DNA from: Porphyromonadaceae bacterium UBA7180
GTDB lineage: Bacteria > Bacteroidota > Bacteroidia > Bacteroidales > Muribaculaceae
Assembly: GCA_002491165.1 (NCBI GenBank)
Contig: DKVK01000065.1
Coordinates: 1-14,440 of the forward strand
Length of the DNA stretch: 14,440 bases
Direction of reading: 5' to 3'
In this document: piece by piece, positions 6,935-13,925 of the stretch
Layout: every line of letters starts with the position of its first letter
How positions within the stretch are numbered: the stretch's first letter is position 1
The notes under the pieces: generated by a model
Databases searched by the model: none
Seen by the model: only the letters and a program-made list of their open reading frames with translations
What the model was told of the DNA's origin: nothing
Made by a program: the position numbers and the translations under genes

Positions 6935-6955
6935 GGTGAAACATTGGTGAAATAT
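6935..6955 (+). repeat. Paired 10-bp repeats inside the right end (candidate arm sites)
   Basis: GGTGAAACAT (6935-6944) and GGTGAAATAT (6946-6955) repeat with an 11-bp period, 136 bp inside the tRNA att copy. They match the pair at 1608-1628 in sequence, spacing and orientation. They lie in the promoter-proximal region of the integrase fragment. Confidence 0.5.
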
Positions 6956-6957
6956 TC

Positions 6958-6996
6958 GTCCGATAACGTCGCGAAATGTCCGAAAAAGTCTGATAA
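6958..6996 (+). repeat. Three GTCYGAWAA repeats at 20- and 10-bp spacing
   Basis: GTCCGATAA (6958-6966), GTCCGAAAA (6978-6986) and GTCTGATAA (6988-6996) start 20 and 10 bp apart, so they would face the same side of the helix. They lie between the integrase start and the att site. They could bind integrase, an excisionase or a regulator; chance cannot be excluded in an AT-rich stretch. Confidence 0.35.
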
Positions 6997-7033
6997 AATC
7001 CACATAAGCAAGGAATAAGGATGGGGTATAAAC

Positions 7034-7082
7034 AAAGAAAAAGTCTTGAGAATCAACGTATAGACCATTGATTTTCAAGACT
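7034..7082 (-). terminator. Phage-supplied terminator of tRNA-Ala
   Basis: The arms are 7042-7056 (AGTCTTGAGAATCAA) and 7068-7082 (TTGATTTTCAAGACT), a 15-bp stem with one wobble and an 11-nt loop. On the minus strand it is followed by TTTTTCTTTG. It begins 10 bp after the tRNA 3' end, inside the inserted DNA, and has no sequence similarity to the displaced host terminator at 1461-1497. Confidence 0.82.
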
Positions 7083-7091
7083 CTAACAAAA

Positions 7092-7134
7092 GTGGAGCAT
7101 ACCAGACTCGAACTGGTCACCTCTTGACTGCCAG
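7092..7134 (-). repeat. Proximal att copy within tRNA-Ala
   Basis: These 43 bp are identical to 1503-1545. The match stops exactly at the first base of the anticodon loop, so the 3' half of the present tRNA gene is phage-derived and the 5' half (7135-7166) is host-derived. Crossover therefore took place within this block. Confidence 0.92.
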
Positions 7135-7166
7135 TCAAACGCTCTAGCCAGATGAGCTAATGCCCC
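7093..7166 (-). tRNA. tRNA-Ala (anticodon GGC)
   Basis: 74 nt on the minus strand fold fully: acceptor GGGGCAT / ATGCTCC with one G·U, D stem GCTC/GAGC, anticodon stem TTTGA/TCAAG with loop CTGGCAG (anticodon GGC, alanine), 5-nt variable region AGGTG, T stem ACCAG/CTGGT with loop TTCGAGT, and discriminator A. No CCA is encoded. The gene is a host-phage chimera whose sequence was restored on integration, so it should still work. It has a promoter at 7183-7214 and a terminator at 7034-7082. Confidence 0.96.
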
Positions 7167-7182
7167 TTTTGCTTTTGCACTG

Positions 7183-7214
7183 CAAAGTTAATGCCTTTTT
7201 TTGGTTCCTGCAAA
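7183..7214 (-). promoter_or_regulatory. Bacteroidetes-type promoter for tRNA-Ala
   Basis: On the minus strand: TTTG (7211-7214), a 20-bp spacer, TAACTTTG (7183-7190). Same boxes and spacing as before the L,D-transpeptidase gene. The expected start near 7176 is about 10 bp before the mature tRNA 5' end. It lies outside the insert, so it is the original host promoter. Confidence 0.8.
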
Positions 7215-7283
7215 TTTTCGGACACTTTTTTTATTTACTTTTTCTTATCGGCCTGTAAATCAGCGGGATATTTTTTCCTTTTG

Positions 7284-7324
7284 TAAAAAAGGAAAGGGTC
7301 GGCTTCGCGTGGAGGCCGGCCCTT
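7284..7324 (-). terminator. Intrinsic terminator of the pyruvate oxidoreductase gene
   Basis: The arms are 7294-7303 (AAGGGTCGGC) and 7315-7324 (GCCGGCCCTT), 10 bp with one wobble and an 11-nt loop, followed on the minus strand by a T-rich run (TTTCCTTTTTTTAC including the last stem bases). It lies about 50 bp after the stop codon at 7373 and before the tRNA promoter. Confidence 0.82.
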
Positions 7325-7372
7325 GTATATGGTTGTTTCCCTGATAGGGGAGGGTTTCAGTTATGCTTGCTG

Positions 7373-10300
7373 TCAGATTTGGTCTTTGCGGAGCTTGAGC
7401 TCTTCGGGGCTGAGCTCAGGGTCTACGCCCCAGTTCTGGGCGGCAAGGCGTTTGTAGTTGTTGTAGCGCCAGCGGGCGTTGTCTTCGGCTGCCTTGAAGA
7501 GTTCTTCGGCTTCTTTGGGGTAGAGTTTGGCCACGGAAGCGAAGCGTACCTCGCCTTTGAGGAAGTCGGCGAATTTGCTCCAGTCGGGCTCTTTGGAGTC
7601 GAGGGTGAAGGGGTTCTGACCCTGTTCTTCGAGGGCCGGGTTGTAGCGCCACAGTTGCCAGTAACCGCATTCTACGGCCAGTTGTTCTTCGCGCTGGCTC
7701 TTGCCCATGCCGGCTTTCAGGCCGTGGTTGATGCAGGGGGAGTATGCTATTACGAGCGATGGTCCGTCGTATGCTTCGGCTTCGCGCAGGGCTTTGAGTG
7801 TCTGCGCGTTGTCGGCACCCATTGCTATCTGTGCCACGTAGACGTAGCCGTATGTGGTGGCCATGAGGCCGAGGTCTTTCTTGCGGATGCGTTTTCCGGC
7901 GGCGGCGAACTTGGCGATGGCGCCGATAGGTGTGGATTTCGATGACTGGCCGCCGGTGTTGGAGTAGACTTCGGTGTCGAGCACGAGGATGTTTACGTTT
8001 TCGCCGGAGGCGATTACGTGGTCGAGGCCGCCGTAGCCGATGTCGTAGCTTGCGCCGTCGCCGCCGATGATCCACTGGCTGCGGTTCGTCAGGAAGTGGT
8101 TGAGGTTGAGTATGGTGTTGCCCAGCGTGCAGTCGCCGTCGCAGTTCTTGCGTACATAGTCAACGAGAGCATCGCCCGTGCGGCGCGAGTCTTTGCCGTC
8201 GCGGTTGTCGAGCCAGTCTTTTGCAAGGCGGCGCAGTTCGTCGGTGCCTTTACCTTCGGCTATGGTGTTTTCAAGCAGGTCGACGAGGCGCTGGCGCAGT
8301 TTGCGGTATCCGATGTGCATACCCAGGCCGTATTCGCAGAAGTCTTCGAACAGGGAGTTGGCCCAAGCGGGACCGTGGCCTGCGGCGTCGGTGGTGTAGG
8401 GGGTGGAGGGCACGGAACCGGAGTAGATTGAAGAGCAGCCGGTGGCGTTGGCGATTATCTGGCGGTCGCCGAAGAGCTGTGTCATCACTTTGAGGTAAGG
8501 AGTCTCGCCGCAGCCGGAGCAGGCGCCTGAGAACTCGAAGAGCGGAGTGGCGAACTGGCTGTTCTTGACGTTGAGGGAGGTGTCCACGAGGCCGGCTTTG
8601 GAGCTGACGTTGGCGGTGCAGTAGTCCCAGCGTTTCTGGACGTCGAGCTGCGACTCTTCGTGTTTCATGGAGAGGGCCTTGTTGCCGCGCTTGCCGGGGC
8701 ATACGTCAACGCAGTTGCCGCAGCCGAGGCAGTCGAGGACGTCGACCTGCTGTACGAAGCGCATACCCTGGAACTGCTTTCCGATGGCGGGGATTGTCTG
8801 GCCCTCTTTGAAGGGTGAGGCCGCGAGTTCCTTCTCGTCGAGGAGGAAGGGACGGATGGCGGCGTGGGGGCAGACGTAGGCGCACTTGTTGCACTGTATG
8901 CAGTTCTCCGGGTTCCATTCGGGGACGAAGGCTGCCACGCCGCGTTTTTCGTATTTCGCGGTGCCTTGCGGCCAGGTGCCGTCGGCTATGTCGCGGAAGG
9001 TGGAGGTGGGGAGCGAGTCGCCGTCCTGGGCGTTGATCACTTCCGTAACGCCGGTGATGAACTCGGGGTAACCGTTGGCGGGTTTGGGTTCGTCCTTGAG
9101 CTCTTTCCATGCCGGGTCAACGTCGAGGCGGTGGTATTCGCCGCCGCGGTCTACTGCCGCGAAGTTCATGTTGACGATGTTTTCACCCTTGTTGCCGTAA
9201 GACTTGACGATGAATTTCTTCATCTGTTCGATTGCGAGGTCAACGGGGATAACTTCGGTGATGCGGAAGAAGGCGCTCTGCAGGATGGTGTTGGTGCGGT
9301 TGCCGAGTCCTATTTCCTGGGCTATCTTGCTGGCGTTGATGTAGTAAAGCGTGATGTCGTTTTCGGCCAGATAGCGTTTTACCTTGGCGGGGAGGTTTTT
9401 GGCGAGTTCTTCCCCCTCCCAGATGGTGTTGAGCAGGAACGTACCGCCCTTGCGCAGTCCTTTCAGTACGTCGTACATGTGGAGGTAAGCCTGGACGTGG
9501 CAGGCCACGAACTCCGGGGTGTTGACCAGATAAGTGGCGCGTATGGGGTGGTCGCCGAAGCGGAGGTGCGAGCAGGTGAAGCCGCCCGACTTCTTGGAGT
9601 CGTAGCTGAAGTAAGCCTGGCAGTATTTGTCGGTGTTGTCGCCGATAATCTTCACAGAGTTCTTGTTGGCACCCACCGTTCCGTCGGCACCGAGGCCGAA
9701 GAACTTAGCCTCGAAGAGGCCGGCGTTGTCTACCGGGAATTCGGGGATGGGTGGCAGCGAGAGGAATGTGAGGTCGTCTACGATGCCTACTGTGAAGTTA
9801 TTCTTGGGTTCGGGGAGCTTGAGGTTGTCGAAGACGGCCAGAATCTGGGCCGGCGTTGTGTCCTTGGAGCTGAGACCGTAGCGTCCGCCCACGATGAGCG
9901 GGGCGTCCTTGCGGCCGTAGAATACCTCTTTCACATCTACGTATAGGGGCTCGCCGTTGGAGCCGGGTTCCTTGGTGCGGTCGAGCACGGCGATGCGTTT
10001 GGCAGACTCGGGGACGGCGGCCAGGAAGTGGCGGGCCGAGAAGGGGCGGTAGAGGTGGACGCTTACGAGACCGACTTTCTCACCCTTTTCGCGGAGGAGG
10101 TCAACGACCTGCTGTGCGCACTGCGTGACGGAGCCCATGGCTATGATGACGCGCTCGGCCTCGGGGTCGCCGTAATAGTCGAAGAGCCCGTATTTGCGGC
10201 CTGTGATGCGGTTGATTTCATTGAGGTATTCCTCCACGATTTCGGGCACTTTGTCGTAGTATGCGTTCTTGGCCTCGGAGTGCTGGAAAAAGACGTCGGG

Positions 10301-10969
10301 GTTCTCTGCCATTCCTCGGGCCACGGGGGCGTCGGGGTTGAGGGCACGGCGGCGGAAGTCGGCCAGCGCGTCGTAGTCTATGAGCCGGGCCAGCTCGTCC
10401 TGGTCAATCTCCTCGATTTTCTGGATTTCGTGGCTTGTGCGGAAGCCGTCGAAGAAGTTGATGAAGGGTACGCGGCTCTTGATGGTAGCCAGGTATGGTA
10501 CGGCGGTGAGGTCCATTACTTCCTGGACGGAGCCGGAGCAGAAGAGGGCAAAGCCGGTCTGGCGGGTGGCCATTACGTCCTGATGGTCGCCGAAGATGCT
10601 GAGGGCGTGCGAGGCCAGCGTGCGGGCCGACACGTTGAAAACGCAGGGGAGGAGTTCGCCTGCTATCTTGTACATATTGGGGATCATGAGGAGCAGTCCC
10701 TGCGATGCTGTGTAAGTCGAAGTCATTGCGCCTGCCTGGAGTGAGCCGTGTACGGCACCTGCGGCGCCTGCCTCGCTCTGCATCTCCTGGACGCGCACTG
10801 TCTCGCCGAAGATGTTTTTGCGACCGGCTGCCGACCAGTCGTCGACGTACTCGGCCATCGTCGATGACGGTGTGATAGGATAAATGGCAGCTACTTCGCT
10901 GAACATGTAGCTGACGTGGGCTGCGGCCTGGTTGCCGTCGCACGTCAGGAATTTTTTACTTTTACCCAT
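7373..10969 (-). CDS. nifJ: Pyruvate:ferredoxin (flavodoxin) oxidoreductase, single chain
   Basis: 1198 aa, the normal length of the homodimeric enzyme that converts pyruvate and CoA to acetyl-CoA and CO2 and passes electrons to ferredoxin or flavodoxin; a core step of anaerobic energy metabolism in the cytoplasm. Domains in order: substrate/cofactor N-terminal domain (about 1-250, with YPITPSSTMAEYVDDW), transketolase C-like domain (about 260-400), gamma domain (about 420-620), EKR segment, and a two-cluster ferredoxin domain with CIQCNKCAYVC (Cys690, 693, 696, 700) and CLGCGNCVDVC (Cys747, 750, 753, 757). The thiamine diphosphate domain follows, with GGDGASYDIGYGG (about 969-981) and DTEVYSNTGG. 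Ligands of the proximal cluster are present as Cys817, Cys820, Cys845 and Cys1079. Every key residue checked is in place. It stands alone, with a terminator at 7284-7324 and a probable promoter near 11094. The start ATG at 10969 follows an AT-rich leader. Confidence 0.97.
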   Translation of the reverse strand: MGKSKKFLTCDGNQAAAHVSYMFSEVAAIYPITPSSTMAEYVDDWSAAGRKNIFGETVRVQEMQSEAGAAGAVHGSLQAGAMTSTYTASQGLLLMIPNMYKIAGELLPCVFNVSARTLASHALSIFGDHQDVMATRQTGFALFCSGSVQEVMDLTAVPYLATIKSRVPFINFFDGFRTSHEIQKIEEIDQDELARLIDYDALADFRRRALNPDAPVARGMAENPDVFFQHSEAKNAYYDKVPEIVEEYLNEINRITGRKYGLFDYYGDPEAERVIIAMGSVTQCAQQVVDLLREKGEKVGLVSVHLYRPFSARHFLAAVPESAKRIAVLDRTKEPGSNGEPLYVDVKEVFYGRKDAPLIVGGRYGLSSKDTTPAQILAVFDNLKLPEPKNNFTVGIVDDLTFLSLPPIPEFPVDNAGLFEAKFFGLGADGTVGANKNSVKIIGDNTDKYCQAYFSYDSKKSGGFTCSHLRFGDHPIRATYLVNTPEFVACHVQAYLHMYDVLKGLRKGGTFLLNTIWEGEELAKNLPAKVKRYLAENDITLYYINASKIAQEIGLGNRTNTILQSAFFRITEVIPVDLAIEQMKKFIVKSYGNKGENIVNMNFAAVDRGGEYHRLDVDPAWKELKDEPKPANGYPEFITGVTEVINAQDGDSLPTSTFRDIADGTWPQGTAKYEKRGVAAFVPEWNPENCIQCNKCAYVCPHAAIRPFLLDEKELAASPFKEGQTIPAIGKQFQGMRFVQQVDVLDCLGCGNCVDVCPGKRGNKALSMKHEESQLDVQKRWDYCTANVSSKAGLVDTSLNVKNSQFATPLFEFSGACSGCGETPYLKVMTQLFGDRQIIANATGCSSIYSGSVPSTPYTTDAAGHGPAWANSLFEDFCEYGLGMHIGYRKLRQRLVDLLENTIAEGKGTDELRRLAKDWLDNRDGKDSRRTGDALVDYVRKNCDGDCTLGNTILNLNHFLTNRSQWIIGGDGASYDIGYGGLDHVIASGENVNILVLDTEVYSNTGGQSSKSTPIGAIAKFAAAGKRIRKKDLGLMATTYGYVYVAQIAMGADNAQTLKALREAEAYDGPSLVIAYSPCINHGLKAGMGKSQREEQLAVECGYWQLWRYNPALEEQGQNPFTLDSKEPDWSKFADFLKGEVRFASVAKLYPKEAEELFKAAEDNARWRYNNYKRLAAQNWGVDPELSPEELKLRKDQI

Positions 10970-11093
10970 TTGTTTATTTGTTAAATTTATTTACCTGTAT
11001 TCTCTTGTCTATCAGTGTGTGTGCTTGGGTTATAACGCCCGGGGCGCACGGTTTATTTTGTGTCCTTTGGCCTTCGTGCCAAAAATGATTCTG

Positions 11094-11101
11094 CAAAGGT
11101 A
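11094..11101 (-). promoter_or_regulatory. Probable -7 box for the pyruvate oxidoreductase gene
   Basis: The minus strand reads TACCTTTG, matching TAnnTTTG. A TTTG lies further upstream, but the spacer is about 23 bp instead of about 20, so the -33 element is weak or different. The expected leader is about 118 nt. Confidence 0.5.
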
Positions 11102-11106
11102 ATTAA

Positions 11107-11134
11107 AAAAATTCACACATCCGCCAAAAGTGTG
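11107..11134 (-). terminator. Weak possible terminator after the RNA helicase gene
   Basis: A short stem CACAC (11114-11118) / GTGTG (11130-11134) with an 11-nt loop, followed on the minus strand by AATTTTTTT. It lies about 40 bp after the helicase stop codon and just upstream of the oxidoreductase promoter. The stem is too short to be sure. Confidence 0.35.
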
Positions 11135-11175
11135 CTTTTTTCTCAATTTTTAACAGGCCAGGAGCCGTTGTGGCG

Positions 11176-12507
11176 TCAGGCTTCTGCGGCGGTGAATTTA
11201 ATTTTCTTGCCCTTGATTTTGCACTTAGCGGCGGTGTCGAGCACGTCCCTGAGCCGGTCGCGGGGAACGGCGGCGAGGCTGTAATGGTCGGCCGTCAGTA
11301 TTTTTCCCACGTCTGTGCCCGTAAGGCCGCACTCCTTGGTGAGGAACCCGAGGATGTCCTTTTTGGATAGTTTCTCCTTCTTTCCGGCAGCTATGTACAA
11401 AGTGGCTATGCCGGAACGGAGCGGCGTGTCGGTGGCGGCGGTGTGGAAAGTGTCGTCGAAGGTGATGCAGTCTGCCACGTCTTCCTCGGGACCCACGATG
11501 ACGTAGACGTCGCCGTCTGCGTTGGCGCGCGCCGTGCGGCCGTTGCGGTGTGTGAAAGTCTCCGGGGTGAGGGGCTGGTGGTAGTGTATGATGTGGCGCA
11601 CCTGTTCTATGTCGAGTCCGCGAGCCGCCAGGTCGGTGGCCACGAGCATGGGTGTGGAGCCGTTGTTGAACATTTCGATGGCCTTTTCGCGGTCGCGTTG
11701 CTCCATTCCGCCGTGGTATCGGGCACAGTCCACGCGGTGCTTGCGCAGCCAGTTGTAGACGCGGTCGGCGCTCTCGCGGTAGTTGACGAAGACGATGGCG
11801 CGTTCCGGCCCCCCGTCCTTCTCGGCGAGGGTGGAGAGGAGGCTGAGAAGCGATTCCAGCTTGTCGTTGGCGTCGGAGTCCACGCGGTGCACGCGCAGGC
11901 GCGGACGCTCCTTCCGGCTTTCGCGGAAGTCGAGGCGCAGCGGGGCGGTGAGCGGCAGGAAATCGGGGAGAGCGTCGAGGTCGGTGGCCGATGTCAGGAT
12001 GGTGTGGCTCACGTTCTTCAGGCGCTTCACTATGCGTCGCATTTCGTCCTCGAAGCCAAGCTCAAGGCTCTTGTCGAACTCGTCGAGCACGAGGATACGC
12101 ACCGGAGTGAGGTCGATGTTGCCGCGCACGGCATGGTCGAGCAGACGGCCCGGCGTGGCCACCACGATGTCGGGGACAACCGAGAGGGAGTTCTTCTCAT
12201 CCTCGGCCTTGTGGCCTCCGTAGAGTTCCGTAACCTTGAAGCCTTTTGCCATTGTGCGGAACACGGAAGCTATCTGGAGCACGAGTTCGCGTCCGGGAGC
12301 GATGACGATACACTGCACGCGTCCTGTCGGGGGACGCATGAGTTTGAGCACGGGGAGCACGAAAGCCAGCGTCTTTCCGGAGCCGGTGGGGGCTAACAGT
12401 ATCATGTCGCGGCGGTTGGATATTTCCTCCATGGCGCGACGTTGCATCGGTTTGAGCTCTTCGATTCCGAGCTCCGCGAGGTAGGGCAAAAACTCTTTTT
12501 CTCTCAT
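11176..12507 (-). CDS. DEAD-box ATP-dependent RNA helicase with DbpA-type RNA-binding domain
   Basis: 443 aa, cytoplasmic. Family members use ATP to remodel RNA; those with this C-terminal domain (DbpA type) act on 23S rRNA during large-subunit assembly. Seen: Q-motif area KPMQRRAM, Walker A APTGSGKT (39-46), ATPGR motif (117-121), motif II as DEFD (142-145) instead of DEAD, SAT (173-175), TDLAARGLDI (291-300) and motif VI as HRNGRTAR (320-327) instead of HRIGRTGR. The DbpA-like RRM covers about 364-439, with TLYIAAGKKEKL and IKGKKIKF. It ends with the stop at 11176. No consensus promoter was found in its leader, and the terminator at 12622-12653 separates it from the secreted protein genes upstream. 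The name dbpA is not assigned because substrate specificity is not proven by sequence alone. Confidence 0.93.
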   Translation of the reverse strand: MREKEFLPYLAELGIEELKPMQRRAMEEISNRRDMILLAPTGSGKTLAFVLPVLKLMRPPTGRVQCIVIAPGRELVLQIASVFRTMAKGFKVTELYGGHKAEDEKNSLSVVPDIVVATPGRLLDHAVRGNIDLTPVRILVLDEFDKSLELGFEDEMRRIVKRLKNVSHTILTSATDLDALPDFLPLTAPLRLDFRESRKERPRLRVHRVDSDANDKLESLLSLLSTLAEKDGGPERAIVFVNYRESADRVYNWLRKHRVDCARYHGGMEQRDREKAIEMFNNGSTPMLVATDLAARGLDIEQVRHIIHYHQPLTPETFTHRNGRTARANADGDVYVIVGPEEDVADCITFDDTFHTAATDTPLRSGIATLYIAAGKKEKLSKKDILGFLTKECGLTGTDVGKILTADHYSLAAVPRDRLRDVLDTAAKCKIKGKKIKFTAAEA

Positions 12508-12621
12508 TGGAAATCCGGATTATGGCGGCACCGCTTCCCGGTACCTGAATTTGTAACATTTTAACGAATGTAAAAGTTGATTTATTATCCCGGAATATTT
12601 GGTGTAGGGGAGGAAAGGTGT

Positions 12622-12653
12622 AAAAAAGGACTGCCCGAAAAGGCAATCCTTTT
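12622..12653 (-). terminator. Intrinsic terminator of the secreted-protein operon
   Basis: The arms are 12624-12635 (AAAAGGACTGCC) and 12642-12653 (GGCAATCCTTTT) with a 6-nt loop. The single irregular position is a G·U pair in the minus-strand RNA but a C-A mismatch in the plus-strand RNA, so it fits minus-strand use; a T run follows on minus. It is about 215 bp after the stop codon at 12867 because the palindromic element lies in between. Confidence 0.75.
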
Positions 12654-12657
12654 ATGT

Positions 12658-12844
12658 TAAGTAAATGGTCATATTAAACCGATACTAAATGATAGGTTAA
12701 TCTCACATATCATAAACCTGGCCTTTTTGGCGCTTTCATCCAAGTTTCATCAGTCGCGATGCCCGCATCGCTCCTTCTTCAACTCGATGAAATCGCTCAA
12801 AAATGCCAAGTTTCTGATATGTGTTTAATCTGACCATTTACTTA
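12658..12844. repeat. 187-bp imperfect palindrome, MITE-like element
   Basis: Outer inverted repeats TAAGTAAATGGTCA (12658-12671) and TGACCATTTACTTA (12831-12844) are perfect and extend to 21 of 22 bp (TATTAAAC against GATTAAAC). An inner arm of about 59 nt per side, starting CACATATC, pairs mostly to the centre, ending in GCGATGC (12756-12762) and GCATCGC (12765-12771) around a 2-nt loop. The left arm carries about 24 extra bases (within 12680-12703) containing a small nested inverted repeat. The outermost TA on each side could be a TA target duplication, as made by IS630/Tc1-mariner-type transposases; no transposase is encoded. It lies between a gene and its terminator, so it will be transcribed and fold as a long hairpin. 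Confidence 0.8.
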
Positions 12845-12866
12845 TGATGAAAAATGAGTAAAGTCG

Positions 12867-13925
12867 TCAGAAGGCGAGGATGGGGCGGGCATGTGCTTCG
12901 CCGTCGAACCATTCGGCCATTCCTTCCATATATTTGTATCCCTCCATGCCGAGATTGATTATTACGCGAGATTCTTCGTCATAGCGCGTGGAGGTGCCGA
13001 ATGCGATATATTTTTTGTTTGCCTCCGAGCCGTCGGGAATAGTGATTTCATCCTTGTCGGCTTCGGGAACGAGCGAGAATACGCTCATGAACTTGTCGAA
13101 TGGAACGTCCACAGTGCCCTCATGTTTGACGTAGTACGTGAAGTCTATTGTCTGGTCTTTCTGCGTGTCGAGATATTGGGCCACTTCGCCGCTGCAGAAG
13201 TTGGCCACGCAGTCCCACATCTGACCGACCGACGGAATGAACCATCCGCTGGTGTTTTCGGGAGCGGCAACGGGATAGGCCGTGGTGCCGTAATAGAACA
13301 TCGGGATATCTTCGGAATAGTATTGGGCATCATTTTTCTCGAACATTTTTTGCGTTTCTTCGCGTCCGCTGAGGTTTTCGTAGCAGCTTTTCGCTAATTT
13401 TGAGACCTTGTTGGCATCGGAGGTTACCCAAGTTTTCCCGGAAGTGAACCATACGGTTTCCGGGTATTGCGCGAAGTTAGTCTTGTTGGGGTCCTGGATG
13501 TTCTTGCAGGCTATGACGTAGCCGTGGGTGTAACCTGCCAGGCGGTCGGCTTCGGCGATACGGTCGGGATTGGTCTGGAAGACGATTCCGATAACTGTCT
13601 TACCTTCGATGGGAGCGGGTTTGGTTGCAGCCCAGACAGCGTTGCAGCCGTTGGCGTCGATGCTTACAAGGCCGCCGTCGCTCCATGTGCCGTCGCTGTA
13701 GAAGTAGTCGCCTACTTTAGGTTCGCCGGGTGCGGGCGGGTCAACGGGAGTTTCGCCTCCGTTGTCAAACTCCATGTAGTCAAGTTCAGTAAGGTCGAAG
13801 TTTTTGACTTCGCCGCTCTTGTAGTGGAGGGTCATTCGGGTGGGATTCTGGGAAGGCGTCTGTGCGAATGCCACGGAGGAGGCGAGGGTCAGTGCGAATA
13901 TGGAGGTAAGGATATGTGTTCTCAT
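12867..13925 (-). CDS. Secreted protein with FISUMP/DUF1566-like domain, function unknown
   Basis: 352 aa with a clear Sec signal peptide (MRTHILTSIF...SSVAFA, cleavage expected after about residue 21). A short beta-rich segment follows (MTLHYKSGEVKNFDLTELDY), then a Pro/Gly linker at about 57-70, then a domain beginning KVGDYFYSDGTWSDGG. GWFIPSVGQMWDCV (about 227-240) resembles the 'GWRLPT..EW' signature of FISUMP/DUF1566 proteins, and the C-terminus ARPILAF resembles their 'RPVxxF' ending. Such proteins are common at the Bacteroidales cell surface and have no settled biochemical role. The ATG (13923-13925) overlaps the stop of the preceding gene as ATGA, so translation is probably coupled. 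Confidence 0.8.
   Translation of the reverse strand: MRTHILTSIFALTLASSVAFAQTPSQNPTRMTLHYKSGEVKNFDLTELDYMEFDNGGETPVDPPAPGEPKVGDYFYSDGTWSDGGLVSIDANGCNAVWAATKPAPIEGKTVIGIVFQTNPDRIAEADRLAGYTHGYVIACKNIQDPNKTNFAQYPETVWFTSGKTWVTSDANKVSKLAKSCYENLSGREETQKMFEKNDAQYYSEDIPMFYYGTTAYPVAAPENTSGWFIPSVGQMWDCVANFCSGEVAQYLDTQKDQTIDFTYYVKHEGTVDVPFDKFMSVFSLVPEADKDEITIPDGSEANKKYIAFGTSTRYDEESRVIINLGMEGYKYMEGMAEWFDGEAHARPILAF

Larger units (their letters stand above)
1503..7134. mobile_element. Deleted prophage remnant integrated in tRNA-Ala
   Basis: The element is bounded by 43-bp direct repeats of the tRNA-Ala 3' half (1503-1545 and 7092-7134), which puts one unit at 5589 bp. Its contents, left to right, are a 24-codon ORF (-), an S24 repressor C-terminal fragment (-), a tail assembly chaperone fragment (+), a small membrane protein gene (-), a complete tape measure gene (+), the start of the next tail gene (+) and the start of an integrase gene (-). 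Head, packaging, lysis, replication and most tail genes are missing. Two joins are visible where coding on opposite strands meets in mid-gene, near 2029 and near 6525. In circular form the order would be integrase, att, small ORF, repressor, which is a sensible temperate-phage arrangement. The tape measure type points to a long-tailed (siphovirus-like) parent. Confidence 0.88.
12508..12866. other. Gene-free stretch holding a terminator and a palindromic element
   Basis: No coding sequence is seen. From the helicase start outward it contains the helicase leader (12508-12621), the terminator at 12622-12653, the palindromic element at 12658-12844, and 22 bases leading to the stop codon of the gene at 12867. 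Confidence 0.7.

Noticed and set aside
1546..7091. A complete phage satellite or self-mobile element
   Set aside because: Integrase and repressor are truncated, the integrase is frameshifted, and no replication or packaging functions are present; a deleted prophage explains it better, although retention of the tape measure gene is noted.
6853..7138. Short minus-strand ORFs between the integrase start and the tRNA
   Set aside because: They run through the terminator hairpin and the tRNA, have no motifs, and the region is better explained as att-arm DNA and integrase leader.
8864..9946. Long plus-strand open frame opposite the pyruvate oxidoreductase gene
   Set aside because: Antisense of a fully conserved enzyme gene; Val/Gly-rich translation with no recognisable domain.
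11443..12396. 317-codon plus-strand open frame opposite the helicase gene
   Set aside because: Antisense shadow of the helicase; no start context and no domain.
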